Below, piece by piece: positions 43,535 to 50,996 of a DNA stretch of 59,911 nt. Positions within the stretch are counted from its first letter, which is position 1. Every line of letters starts with the position of its first letter. The stretch covers positions 1 to 59,911 of IMG/VR virus record IMGVR_UViG_3300035034_001394. One strand, given 5' to 3'. This DNA comes from a virus. A program made the position numbers and the translations under genes. The notes under the pieces were generated by a model. The model saw only the letters and a program-made list of their open reading frames with translations, did not search any database and was not told the DNA's origin.

Positions 43535-43842
43535 TGTCAGATATTACCGATAAAAATGCCCACAAACATATTATCATCCCAGATAGTCAGCCCGAATTTG
43601 TTTGTAATAGTGCATTTGTCACACATGAAGAAACATTCACCAACAAGTTTAATGTTGGTGAACTTATAACAGTCACTATGTACAAGGGATTTCCTGATGA
43701 TGATGATGATAAATCTGGTGATAATTATAAAATGAGAATTACAAGTGCTCATAAAATGATTTGCACATTTGCACAAATGTGGAATAGTATCGCCTTAGAG
43801 ACTTTCATTCAAGTTCGTCCTTGTCAGGTGGTAGCGCTATAA
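43534..43842 (+). CDS. Hypothetical protein
   Basis: 102 residues; start and stop overlap both neighbours (TAATG junctions), so mazG, this gene and the methyltransferase are translationally coupled. Not recognised. Confidence 0.72.
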   Translation: MSDITDKNAHKHIIIPDSQPEFVCNSAFVTHEETFTNKFNVGELITVTMYKGFPDDDDDKSGDNYKMRITSAHKMICTFAQMWNSIALETFIQVRPCQVVAL

Positions 43843-45467
43843 TGGACTTTAAAGAAAATCAGACCCTTCAAAAGCTCCGTGGAGGTTATTACACTCCTAG
43901 TGATATAGCATCCTATATTGCCAAATGGGTCTCTAAGAAAAATCCATCCAAAATTCTTGAGCCAAGTTGTGGCGATGGTGCTTTTATAAAGGCCATCGCA
44001 CCGTACTCTGATGGTGTTTCTCTATCGGCTTTTGAAATCGATCCGCTAGAAGCCTCTAAAGCACTAGATAAGTCTAAGCTTGGTTCGTTTAAAAAAACCG
44101 AAGTGAAGGACATAGATTTCTTAGAGTGGAGTCTTTCTAAAGTTTTATCGCGTCAAGAGTCATTTGATGCAGTGATAGGAAACCCACCATTTATTCGCTA
44201 TCAATTTCTTCCAGAAAACTTTCAGGAGCATTCTGAGAGAATATTTAATGCGCTTGGCTGTAGATTTACAAAGCATACTAATGCTTGGGTTCCGTTCATA
44301 CTCGCATCTATTGCTCTTTTAAAGCCGGGCGGAAGGCTTGGCATGGTTGTGCCATCGGAAATCATTCACGTCATGCATGCCCAATCTTTGAGAACCTTCC
44401 TTGGCTCTGAATGCAAAAGATTAGTTATAATTGACCCGCAAGAACTTTGGTTTGAAGATACCCTCCAAGGTGCTGTAATTCTCATGGCTGAAAAAGCTCA
44501 TGAAGGTGAATACAGAGAAGGCCTCGCCATACGCTCCGTAGTTGGTCGCCAGTTTCTTAATGAAGACCCAGAGACGATGTTCCAATCTGGTGCAGCTATT
44601 AATGGTAAGACCATTTCTGGCAAATGGACAAATGCACTTCTTGGAAAAAGTGCAATGGGGCTACTAGATGCACTAGATGATGACCCTAATTTTTGTCGAT
44701 TTAATGATGCAGCTGAGGTTGCAGTTGGCATTGTCACAGGAGCGAATAAATTTTTCTTAGTTTCAGATGAAACTGTCGAAAAATATGAACTTTCAAATTG
44801 GGCACACCCAATGTTTGGTAGAAGTGATCATTGCCCAGGCATTTTATATAACGAAAAACAACATCTTCATAATGCCCAGCATGGCAAGCCGACTAACTTT
44901 ATTTGGTTTGAAGATGACGCAGTAGAGACGCATCCTGTAGCGAAGAAATATATAGAGCTAGGTGAGAGCGATGATTTGCATAAGCGCTACAAATGTCGCA
45001 TTAGAGAAAATTGGTATACAGTTCCATCAGTCTATTCTGCTCCTATCGGTATGCTTAAACGTGCGCACAATACGCCGCGTCTTATTTATAATGAGATGAA
45101 GGCGTACACAACCGACACAGCATACAGAGTTAAGCCACGAAGCATTAGTAGCGATAAACTCGTCTATGGGTTTCATAATCCATTGACGGCCCTTAGCGCC
45201 GAATTGGAGGGCCGACATTATGGCGGTGGTGTCCTAGAGCTGGTTCCCTCTGAAATACGAAAGTTAAGACTGCCCGATATGGCTAAACTCAATCCTGATC
45301 TAGTGAAACTCGATTCAGATATTAGGGTTCTAGACACAGAGGTAATGCTGGAAATGCAGGGCGACAAAGTTCTTGAACCACTAGGAGTTAGTGTTTCGGA
45401 TAGATTAGAGCTTCTTACTGCTTGGGACCGTTTGAGAAAACGCAGACAACGAGTTGATGCGCCTTAG
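43842..45467 (+). CDS. Class I N6-adenine DNA methyltransferase
   Basis: 541 residues from ATG 43842, overlapping the previous stop (TAATG). GGYYTPSDIA at 14-23, EPSCGDGAF (motif I) near 40-48 and GNPPFIRY (motif IV) near 113-120; the long C-terminal half would be the target-recognition domain. It resembles Eco57I/type II fused-specificity methylases. Its composition is less AT-rich than the neighbours, suggesting recent transfer. No partner nuclease is visible, so it probably serves protection. Confidence 0.9.
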   Translation: MDFKENQTLQKLRGGYYTPSDIASYIAKWVSKKNPSKILEPSCGDGAFIKAIAPYSDGVSLSAFEIDPLEASKALDKSKLGSFKKTEVKDIDFLEWSLSKVLSRQESFDAVIGNPPFIRYQFLPENFQEHSERIFNALGCRFTKHTNAWVPFILASIALLKPGGRLGMVVPSEIIHVMHAQSLRTFLGSECKRLVIIDPQELWFEDTLQGAVILMAEKAHEGEYREGLAIRSVVGRQFLNEDPETMFQSGAAINGKTISGKWTNALLGKSAMGLLDALDDDPNFCRFNDAAEVAVGIVTGANKFFLVSDETVEKYELSNWAHPMFGRSDHCPGILYNEKQHLHNAQHGKPTNFIWFEDDAVETHPVAKKYIELGESDDLHKRYKCRIRENWYTVPSVYSAPIGMLKRAHNTPRLIYNEMKAYTTDTAYRVKPRSISSDKLVYGFHNPLTALSAELEGRHYGGGVLELVPSEIRKLRLPDMAKLNPDLVKLDSDIRVLDTEVMLEMQGDKVLEPLGVSVSDRLELLTAWDRLRKRRQRVDAP

Positions 45468-45908
45468 TTGATGGCAAGGATGAAGACACTAGGCTCATCA
45501 GGGTCTTTGTATAAGCGCATAGTCTTATTCAAGTAGTCTTCTTTGGCAACCAACGCCCTTGATTCCCCCCCACCTTATGGCACTCATCGGCTGCTTTTGC
45601 TTATAGCTCGCAGTATGTGTGCGGGTATCGTGCGTAACGGTAAGTTGTTTAACCCCATAGTCCAAACCATCAATCACTAGTTGGAATGGAACAGTTGTAA
45701 GCTCTTTTCCTAAAGTGCGTTCATCCGCAATCCAATCGAAGTCATTGAACACCATTTGACGAAAGTACGTTTGCTGATCAATTTCGCTGTCCCCTTTTTT
45801 AAGAGCATTGACCCTGTTACGGCAGTGTTCTTTGCGGGCAGCTAAATCATTGTAATAATTAGGTTCTCAGGACGATGGGCACCCCGTGTTAGGGATTATA
45901 TTACTCAT
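45464..45908 (-). pseudogene. Broken phage gene (in-frame stop and G-run frameshift)
   Basis: ATG 45908 reads MSNIIPNTGCPSS, meets TGA, and continues in frame as EPNYYNDLAARKEHCRNRV to ...TASYKQKQPMSAIRWGG. A run of seven G near 45570 then changes the frame, after which AKEDYLNKTMRLYKDPDE continues to a stop at 45464. About 147 residues if repaired. Its end overlaps the methyltransferase stop. Family not recognised. Confidence 0.65.
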
Positions 45909-45965
45909 GTTAGTTCACCTTTTTTTACAATCTATAACTGTTTATGTTGAATTGTCAATGGTGAG

Positions 45966-46043
45966 TGGTGGAGCATGAGAGAATCGAACTCTTCATTTCA
46001 CAACAATCGTGCAAGGATCGTCGGCTGCCCACAGCTATGCCCC
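45966..46043 (-). tRNA. tRNA-Ala (TGC)
   Basis: Acceptor GGGGCAT/ATGCTCC with the G3-U70 alanine signature, A73, encoded CCA; anticodon stem CGATC/GATTG, loop CTTGCAC (TGC), T loop TTCGATT. The D arm is short. Confidence 0.8.
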
Positions 46044-46093
46044 CATGGTTCAGTGATTCTATTTACTCTTAAGTCACATAAATACAAGAGTAA

Positions 46094-46273
46094 AAAGGAA
46101 ATAAAATGGATATCATAAGAGAAAGTATCAATAAAATCATTTATGAGAATGAAATAATTTACTTGACAATCACAACTATATTATTATAACTAAATAAAGT
46201 TAATGCAAAGGAAATAAAATGGATATCATAAGAGAAAGTATCAATAAAATCATTTATGAGAATGAAATAATTT
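46094..46273 (+). repeat. 67-bp direct repeat of a gene start
   Basis: 46094-46160 recurs exactly at 46207-46273 (offset 113), covering AAAGGAAATAAAATGG and the first 18 codons of the 46219 gene. The first copy reads MDIIRESINKIIYENEII, then enters the promoter and stops. Confidence 0.9.
46163..46192 (+). promoter_or_regulatory. Duplicated promoter, copy 1
   Basis: TTGACA (46163-46168), 16 bases, TATAAC. The surrounding 47 bases recur at 46699-46744 with TTGGCA and TATGAC. Copy 1 drives the 46219 gene, copy 2 the tRNA at 46745. Confidence 0.6.
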
Positions 46274-46695
46274 CTGATGATGATATAGAATATTATTCTG
46301 AAGGTGAATGTGGAGCATTTGCAGAAGCCCTCCATAGAATGTTTAATTCATTTGGTATTCACACAACATTATGTGTAATTTCTGATCCTGATGATGTAGA
46401 GGAATGGGAAGGGTTTGACTTTGCAGTAACTCATGTTGCCGTTTGTATGCCTAATGATACATATATTGATATTAGAGGTATACAAACATTAAAACAAATG
46501 GGAGAAAACTTCGATATTTATGATTACCCATCAGAGTATGAAATTTCATCAATATGGGACATTATGGGAGATAATGATGACAAACCAATTTACGGTAATG
46601 AGCAAGACATTCAGAAAGCAATAAATTACATTAAGGCTAATTGGCTACCTGTTATGAAGCCACACCTACTAAATGCGGGATATGATATCAAATAA
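46219..46695 (+). CDS. Putative papain-like cysteine-protease-fold protein
   Basis: 158 residues. GECGAFAEALHRMF (Cys 31), THVAVCMPND (His 72) and TYIDIRGIQ (Asp 84) give a C-H-D order seen in papain-like and related domains of phage polyvalent proteins. The N terminus MDIIRESINKIIYENE also fits the short processed leaders seen in other late genes. The catalytic role is inferred from the motif alone. Confidence 0.6.
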   Translation: MDIIRESINKIIYENEIISDDDIEYYSEGECGAFAEALHRMFNSFGIHTTLCVISDPDDVEEWEGFDFAVTHVAVCMPNDTYIDIRGIQTLKQMGENFDIYDYPSEYEISSIWDIMGDNDDKPIYGNEQDIQKAINYIKANWLPVMKPHLLNAGYDIK

Positions 46696-46744
46696 TTTAC
46701 TTGGCAATCACAACTATATTATTATGACTAAATAAAGTTAATGC

Positions 46745-46832
46745 ACGGGTGTGGCAGAGTGGTCGATTGCAATGGTCTCCAAAACCATGTCTGAAATAGA
46801 CACCGTGGGTTCGAATCCTACCACCCGTGCCA
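46745..46832 (+). tRNA. Serine-type tRNA with CCA (Trp) anticodon
   Basis: Acceptor ACGGGTG/CACCCGT, G73, encoded CCA, D arm GCAGAGTGGTCGATTGC, anticodon stem ATGGT/ACCAT with loop CTCCAAA (anticodon CCA), and a long variable arm with stem GTCT/AGAC. Body features are those of tRNA-Ser, but the anticodon reads UGG. Confidence 0.88.
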
Positions 46833-47022
46833 ATTCTTTACAATTTAATGTTTGACTTTTTGTACTAGATAAAGCCTCTGGCATTATTTTGACTCCCATC
46901 CAGACATGGGGCGAAATGAAAATACTTCCATAATGATGTGGAGGCCGATGGCTGACCTCGGTGGGCATCTGAATAGTCCTAATTGGGTGTATCACGATAT
47001 ACTCTTCAATTTATATTTATGC
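46833..47022. other. No gene recognised
   Basis: Between the tRNA and the next promoter there is no convincing reading frame. A small hairpin CCCAT/ATGGG occurs near 46900, and GAGG/CCTC near 46942-46960. It could hold a second small RNA, but I cannot support one. Confidence 0.5.
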
Positions 47023-47052
47023 TTGACAAATATTTTTATAACATTATTTAAG
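47023..47052 (+). promoter_or_regulatory. Promoter of the candidate RNA
   Basis: TTGACA (47023-47028), 17-18 bases, (A)TTTAAG (47046-47052). The expected start, about 47058-47060, coincides with the first base of the closing stem of the RNA. Confidence 0.6.
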
Positions 47053-47058
47053 ATTTTA

Positions 47059-47188
47059 GGAGCGCCTGTCGCCAGAGGTGGAACCGAAGAGACAAAGCCT
47101 AGTTCATATGCGAATGATCATAGCGATGAAAAAGGGTTTAAGAAATAGTATTCCCACATGTACAGGGGAATACTATTTGGGGCGCTCC
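47059..47188 (+). ncRNA. Candidate structured small RNA, about 130 bases
   Basis: GGAGCGCC (47059-47066) pairs exactly with GGCGCTCC (47181-47188), closing a 130-base element. Inside, a second hairpin (AAATAGTATTCCC / GGGGAATACTATTT, about 47144-47178) sits next to the 3' arm. A promoter points exactly at the 5' arm and no reading frame is convincing. It does not match a known RNA that I can recall. Confidence 0.6.
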
Positions 47189-47199
47189 ATTTTATATAC

Positions 47200-47227
47200 T
47201 TGACAGCATACAACCAAGGCGTATAGT
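47200..47227 (+). promoter_or_regulatory. Promoter for CCA-adding enzyme
   Basis: TTGACA (47200-47205), 16 bases, TATAGT (47222-47227), followed by the dyad CTATCA-AATTA-TGATAG. Confidence 0.65.
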
Positions 47228-47254
47228 TACTATCAAATTATGATAGGCAAAGTT

Positions 47255-48436
47255 ATGAAGATTTCACCTAGTTGGTTACATACTCCTGAAGTTCAAACAA
47301 TCATGAAAGCATTGAACACACGTAAGCGTGATGATGCCAGATTTGTTGGTGGATGTGTTCGTGATGCTATTCTTGATATTGAATGCCATGATATTGACAT
47401 TGCCACTAAACTCACACCGAACATAGTCAAGAAGCGTCTTGAACGTATTGGTGTTTCCATTCATCCAACTGGTATTGGGCATGGTACAGTAACTGCTGTA
47501 TTCCATGGATGTGAATTTGAGATTACAACATTACGTTGTGATACTGAAACAGATGGCCGTAGGGCTAAGGTAAAGTTCACAACAAAATGGATTAAGGATG
47601 CTAAACGTCGTGATTTTACGATGAACGCACTATATGCATCAGCGGACGGAACCGTGCATGATCCATTAAAAATAGGTGTTGAGCATTGCCGCAAGAGACT
47701 AGTAAAATTTGTCGGTAATCCTGATGAACGTATCAAAGAGGATTATCTTAGAATATTACGCTTCTATAGATTTAGTGCCAAATATTCAATATATATTAGC
47801 AATCATATGGCAGACTCTGCATGTAGACGACATAAGAATAATATTAAACTTTTGTCCGTCGAGCGCGTGTGGGATGAAATGAAGAAGATACTTGTCATAT
47901 CTCCAAGCATGTTTGAATATATGATAAGGTTAGATATAATTCCACCTGCTTATGGGGAATTGGGTTTTGGTGTAAGTCTTTTTACAGATATGAAGGTTAT
48001 GTATGATGACTATATGTTGATGTTTTTATGCTTTGTACCAAAAGGTGACAAATATAATATCAATAAACTTGTGCGAAATTTTAAAATGTCGAATGCGGAG
48101 AAGAACCGCATGTTGGCATGGGCATAAAATGATACAAAGTGTGATACCAATCAGAAAGATTTTGTTAAGTCTTTATATTATCATGGTGTTCAATCAACAA
48201 TTGATTCAATGGTAATTGATTATTCTCAGAACATTGATGCAGATAAGGATAAATTACAAAACTCTATATCATTTTGTAATGATTGGACCAAGCCCAAGTT
48301 TCCAATTGATGGCCATGATGCATTAGAGGCAGGTTACTCTGGTGAGGGTATTCGCGTCGTTCTAAAACTATTAGAACATCAATGGGTAGAAAGCGATTTC
48401 AAACTCACACGAGAAGAATTGCTTACTAATATGTAG
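47255..48436 (+). pseudogene. cca: CCA tRNA nucleotidyltransferase interrupted by a TAA
   Basis: From MKISPSWLHTPE (ATG 47255) the frame shows FVGGCVRDAILD and HDIDIATKL (the class II nucleotidyltransferase G-G--RD and D-x-D), RRAKVKF, RRDFTMNALY and EDYLRILRFYRFSA. TAA at 48125-48127 stops it, but the same frame goes on as NDTKCDTNQKDFVKSLYYHG to WTKPKFPIDGHDALEAGYSG and KLTREELLTNM, the expected C-terminal region, ending at 48436. One nonsense codon thus splits a complete gene; the truncated protein would keep the catalytic head. It repairs or builds the 3' CCA of tRNAs. Confidence 0.85.
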
Positions 48437-48481
48437 CAAATTCTAGTAATTTAATTTTTGAAATCGCCATATGTGTTTTTG

Positions 48482-48814
48482 CTACTCGCAACCGATACCG
48501 TCATTATCACGGTCTAGGTGTCTGCCATATCCAGCTTCACCTCTATAAACAGGCGCAGCACCAGCCGCACGTGCCGCATCACAATTTCTGAATGCCGTTG
48601 TTCTAGCTTTTGTACGATCATCAGCATTCAGAGAATTTCGCTGAACGGTAGTATTTCTAAGAGGCGTAACCTTCTTGGTTTGAGGCCTATGGCAATGATA
48701 ACCGCCTGTTTTCCTGTTATTATGACAACCATCTGATTTTAAACCGCCACCATGAGCAAGTGCTGGTAAGGCTAAGCTGCTCGCAAGAATTACTGCTGCT
48801 ACGATCTTAATCAT
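48482..48814 (-). CDS. Secreted Excalibur/YHYH-like protein
   Basis: 110 residues with a signal peptide (MIKIVAAVILASSLALPALA). HGGGLKSDGCHNNRK and GGYHCHR follow, and the end FRNCDAARAAGAAPVYRGEA and HLDRDNDGIGCE is a complete Excalibur calcium-binding domain. Unusual in a phage; composition is less AT-rich than the core, suggesting a host-derived cargo gene acting outside the membrane. Confidence 0.85.
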   Translation of the reverse strand: MIKIVAAVILASSLALPALAHGGGLKSDGCHNNRKTGGYHCHRPQTKKVTPLRNTTVQRNSLNADDRTKARTTAFRNCDAARAAGAAPVYRGEAGYGRHLDRDNDGIGCE

Positions 48815-48994
48815 GATGTCCCCCTGAAGATGCTAACAACCATATTAGGCACAAAGAGACGAGAAAGTCGTTAACCTTTATAGGAAAATTTTCACATTTT
48901 TATAGTTTTTCAATCAATAAACTATGACAAGCAATCCACATGGCGATATCTGAATTTAAAGCCAACTCAAATCGTTATCTTCCGTAGAGAGCAA

Positions 48995-49222
48995 TTAAGT
49001 ATGATCACCTGTGTTAATGAGCATGAGTAATTTCCTTCGGCTCTCACGATACTCTATATATTCCTTTGATGTCTGGACATCCATTTCTCTAAATATCCTG
49101 TGCCAGCCATCATTAAAGTATGGATAGTACTTGTGTGACGTTTCTGGTGGATATTTCCCTGTAGGCCAAGTTTTTTCTGTTAACCAATGCCATAGCCAAT
49201 TTGTCCAAGTCATATATTTCAA
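48995..49222 (-). CDS. Hypothetical small Trp-rich protein
   Basis: 75 residues, start TTG (or ATG three codons later) after GAAGGAG. MTWTNWLWHWLTEKTW is strikingly rich in Trp. Not recognised. Confidence 0.65.
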   Translation of the reverse strand: MKYMTWTNWLWHWLTEKTWPTGKYPPETSHKYYPYFNDGWHRIFREMDVQTSKEYIEYRESRRKLLMLINTGDHT

Positions 49223-49273
49223 TTTATTTCTCCTTCATATTATTTAGTAGAGAAATAGATTTTACATATATCT

Positions 49274-49531
49274 TCAGCATCCCAGTTCGTTAGCCTGAAA
49301 GAATGTCTGTGTCTTAGGGTCACGTAGCACCCTGCATCCAAGCACGTAGGGATCACCTTCACAGGGTAGCGGTATATACTCATCAACACGTGTAAAGCCG
49401 TCATAAGCTGCCATATGACCCGGCTTAGGAGCGTGAATGCAAAAGAGTTGTTCGCCTCTACAATACTCACCAACTTGCTTTCTGGACGATGCCTGTGTTG
49501 GATTACCAAGCTTATCGGCACAAGCCATCAT
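49274..49531 (-). CDS. Hypothetical protein, possibly truncated
   Basis: 85 residues starting at MMACADKLG, but the frame stays open upstream to about 49616 with protein-like sequence (SNAIRSSPVSALTNQVTLG), so the original start may be lost. Cys-containing; weak likeness to a phage structural or secreted protein. Not recognised. Confidence 0.5.
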   Translation of the reverse strand: MMACADKLGNPTQASSRKQVGEYCRGEQLFCIHAPKPGHMAAYDGFTRVDEYIPLPCEGDPYVLGCRVLRDPKTQTFFQANELGC

Positions 49532-49603
49532 GGCTGTAGCAGCACCTAATGTAACCTGATTTGTTAATGCTGATACTGGTGATGATCTAATTGCATTGCT
49601 GAC

Positions 49604-49738
49604 ATGAGGGTAGGCCTAAGCCTGATAATTGGAGGCGACGATTTTAGATTAGGTCAGGTGAATTTCGTCTATTTGCACGAATGTAACGAAACACTACTTT
49701 TTGCCTTAAATGGAACAAAAGAAGCACCTATACATTAA
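49604..49738 (+). CDS. Small open frame
   Basis: 44 residues, MRVGLSLIIGGDDFRLGQV... No ribosome-binding site is obvious. It may be a remnant of a longer gene. Confidence 0.35.
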   Translation: MRVGLSLIIGGDDFRLGQVNFVYLHECNETLLFALNGTKEAPIH

Positions 49739-49772
49739 TTTTTGACAAAAGGAGAAAAAGGTTAACGTTGAT

Positions 49773-49904
49773 ATGTCAATGTTTACAACACATCGGGTTA
49801 ATATCCCATATAAATCAGTAATATGTGTTGATGCATTCCCCTATTTGGTTAACTTCATAGCAACACAGGGAGAACATGTTGACTCAATGCGATGCACACT
49901 GTAA
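49773..49904 (+). CDS. Small open frame
   Basis: 43 residues, MSMFTTHRVNIPYKSVI...; AAGGAG and AAAAAGG precede it. Overlaps the next start by 13 bases. Possibly a real small gene. Confidence 0.45.
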   Translation: MSMFTTHRVNIPYKSVICVDAFPYLVNFIATQGEHVDSMRCTL

Positions 49905-50152
49905 GCGCCGAGCTAGCGAGTCGGATTAAAGATATGATTAAGAATATATTAACTTTTATAAATTGGTGGAACGTCAGCGATTACGATGCTGCGAACAAGA
50001 AAGCTGAACTTGATATCCTAAAACGTCAAGTACGCGGGAATGTTAGATTAAAAAATGGCCATATTATGAGCCGTAATGATCTTGACCTTCATTCCAAGCG
50101 GGCCGACAAGGATATGAAATCTCTATCAAAGAAGATGATTAGATTTCAATAG
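49892..50152 (+). CDS. Hypothetical basic protein
   Basis: 86 residues, Lys-rich and helical (MIKNILTFINWWNVSDYDAANKK). Not recognised. Confidence 0.6.
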   Translation: MHTVSAELASRIKDMIKNILTFINWWNVSDYDAANKKAELDILKRQVRGNVRLKNGHIMSRNDLDLHSKRADKDMKSLSKKMIRFQ

Positions 50153-50169
50153 CCTATTAGGAGAATAAG

Positions 50170-50421
50170 TTGGCAAACGAAAGCGACTACAATGTCGCCT
50201 ACAATAAAGTTTGCGGTCAGTGGAATAAAGCAGAAAAAACAATTAAGTTAGCTGAGCAGGTCAATGCGACTGTGGTCTTAACTTCCATTTCTGAATTACG
50301 CTATGCTGGTCGCAAGCTAATTGAGGCACATGCGAAAAAGCATGAAGGCGATTTTTCTAAAGCTGTAGAGCTATTGAGTGACGCTTATTACGACTGTTGT
50401 CGTCTGCGGAAGTGGCCATGA
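50170..50421 (+). CDS. Hypothetical helical protein
   Basis: 83 residues starting at TTG with AGGAGA before it. Helical, possible tetratricopeptide-like helices (KAEKTIKLAEQVNAT, EGDFSKAVELLSDAYYDC). Paired with the previous gene. Confidence 0.65.
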   Translation: MANESDYNVAYNKVCGQWNKAEKTIKLAEQVNATVVLTSISELRYAGRKLIEAHAKKHEGDFSKAVELLSDAYYDCCRLRKWP

Positions 50422-50686
50422 AGGTTTCGCTCTGGGCCAAGTGATCCCAGCTCATCACTATACGGCATATGCAATATTTTTGAAGCCATCCTAAAGAGGC
50501 GATATCGAATTGGGTACGTCTTTCGCAGAATGCCCAGTGAGAACGGTTTGTCTTGTTTCTTCATAATTGTATTTAGTCAGATACACTACGGAACACGAGG
50601 TATGGTGATACTAAATTATATTGCTCTCAATAAAAATTATTCATTTCAGAATTTGCCCTTTGTTGTGGGAATCAGTAGAAAGTTAC

Positions 50687-50836
50687 ATGATGGATGTTTT
50701 TAAAATAGACCCTGTGACACAGGTGGCATTTTCAATTGAAGAGAATAAAGGTACTTATGCATTATTGTTAGGGTCTGGTATCTCCAGATCATCTGGCATA
50801 CCGACGATTGTATCAAATCGAAGGGGCGATTTGTGA
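50687..50836 (+). pseudogene. N-terminal fragment of a SIR2-domain protein
   Basis: 49 residues from MMDVFKIDPVTQVAFSIEEN, leading to KGTYALLLGSGISRSSGIPT, the NAD-binding start of SIR2-family defence proteins (the L-L-G-S-G-x-S-x-x-x-G-I-P motif). The frame then diverges (IVSNRRGDL) and stops; the remaining SIR2 domain is absent. Likely a remnant of a bacterial anti-phage or inter-phage gene. Confidence 0.65.
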
Positions 50837-50904
50837 AAAATCTTTAGTGGAATTTGCTACATAATTCCGAACAAATCTCATGTTCAGTACTTCCTAACTA
50901 AATG

Positions 50905-50933
50905 TTGACATCACCATTTCTTCATATTATCAA
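50905..50933 (+). promoter_or_regulatory. Promoter
   Basis: TTGACA (50905-50910), 17 bases, TATCAA. Faces the 50997 gene. Confidence 0.5.
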
Positions 50934-50996
50934 TTTCATACATTAATATGTCAATACGTCAATCATGATTAGCAACTTTGGTATATATTTTATTAT

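Noticed and set aside
46906-47148. 80-residue open frame across the structured RNA candidate
   Set aside because: No ribosome-binding site, no coding character, and it overlaps the promoter and RNA stem.
47059-47188. Retron RNA
   Set aside because: Paired ends recall a retron RNA, but no reverse transcriptase lies nearby; the next gene is a CCA-adding enzyme.
47255-48436. Reassignment of TAA as a sense codon
   Set aside because: TAA ends most genes in the window, so a genome-wide reassignment is not possible; a local lesion or readthrough is the better reading.
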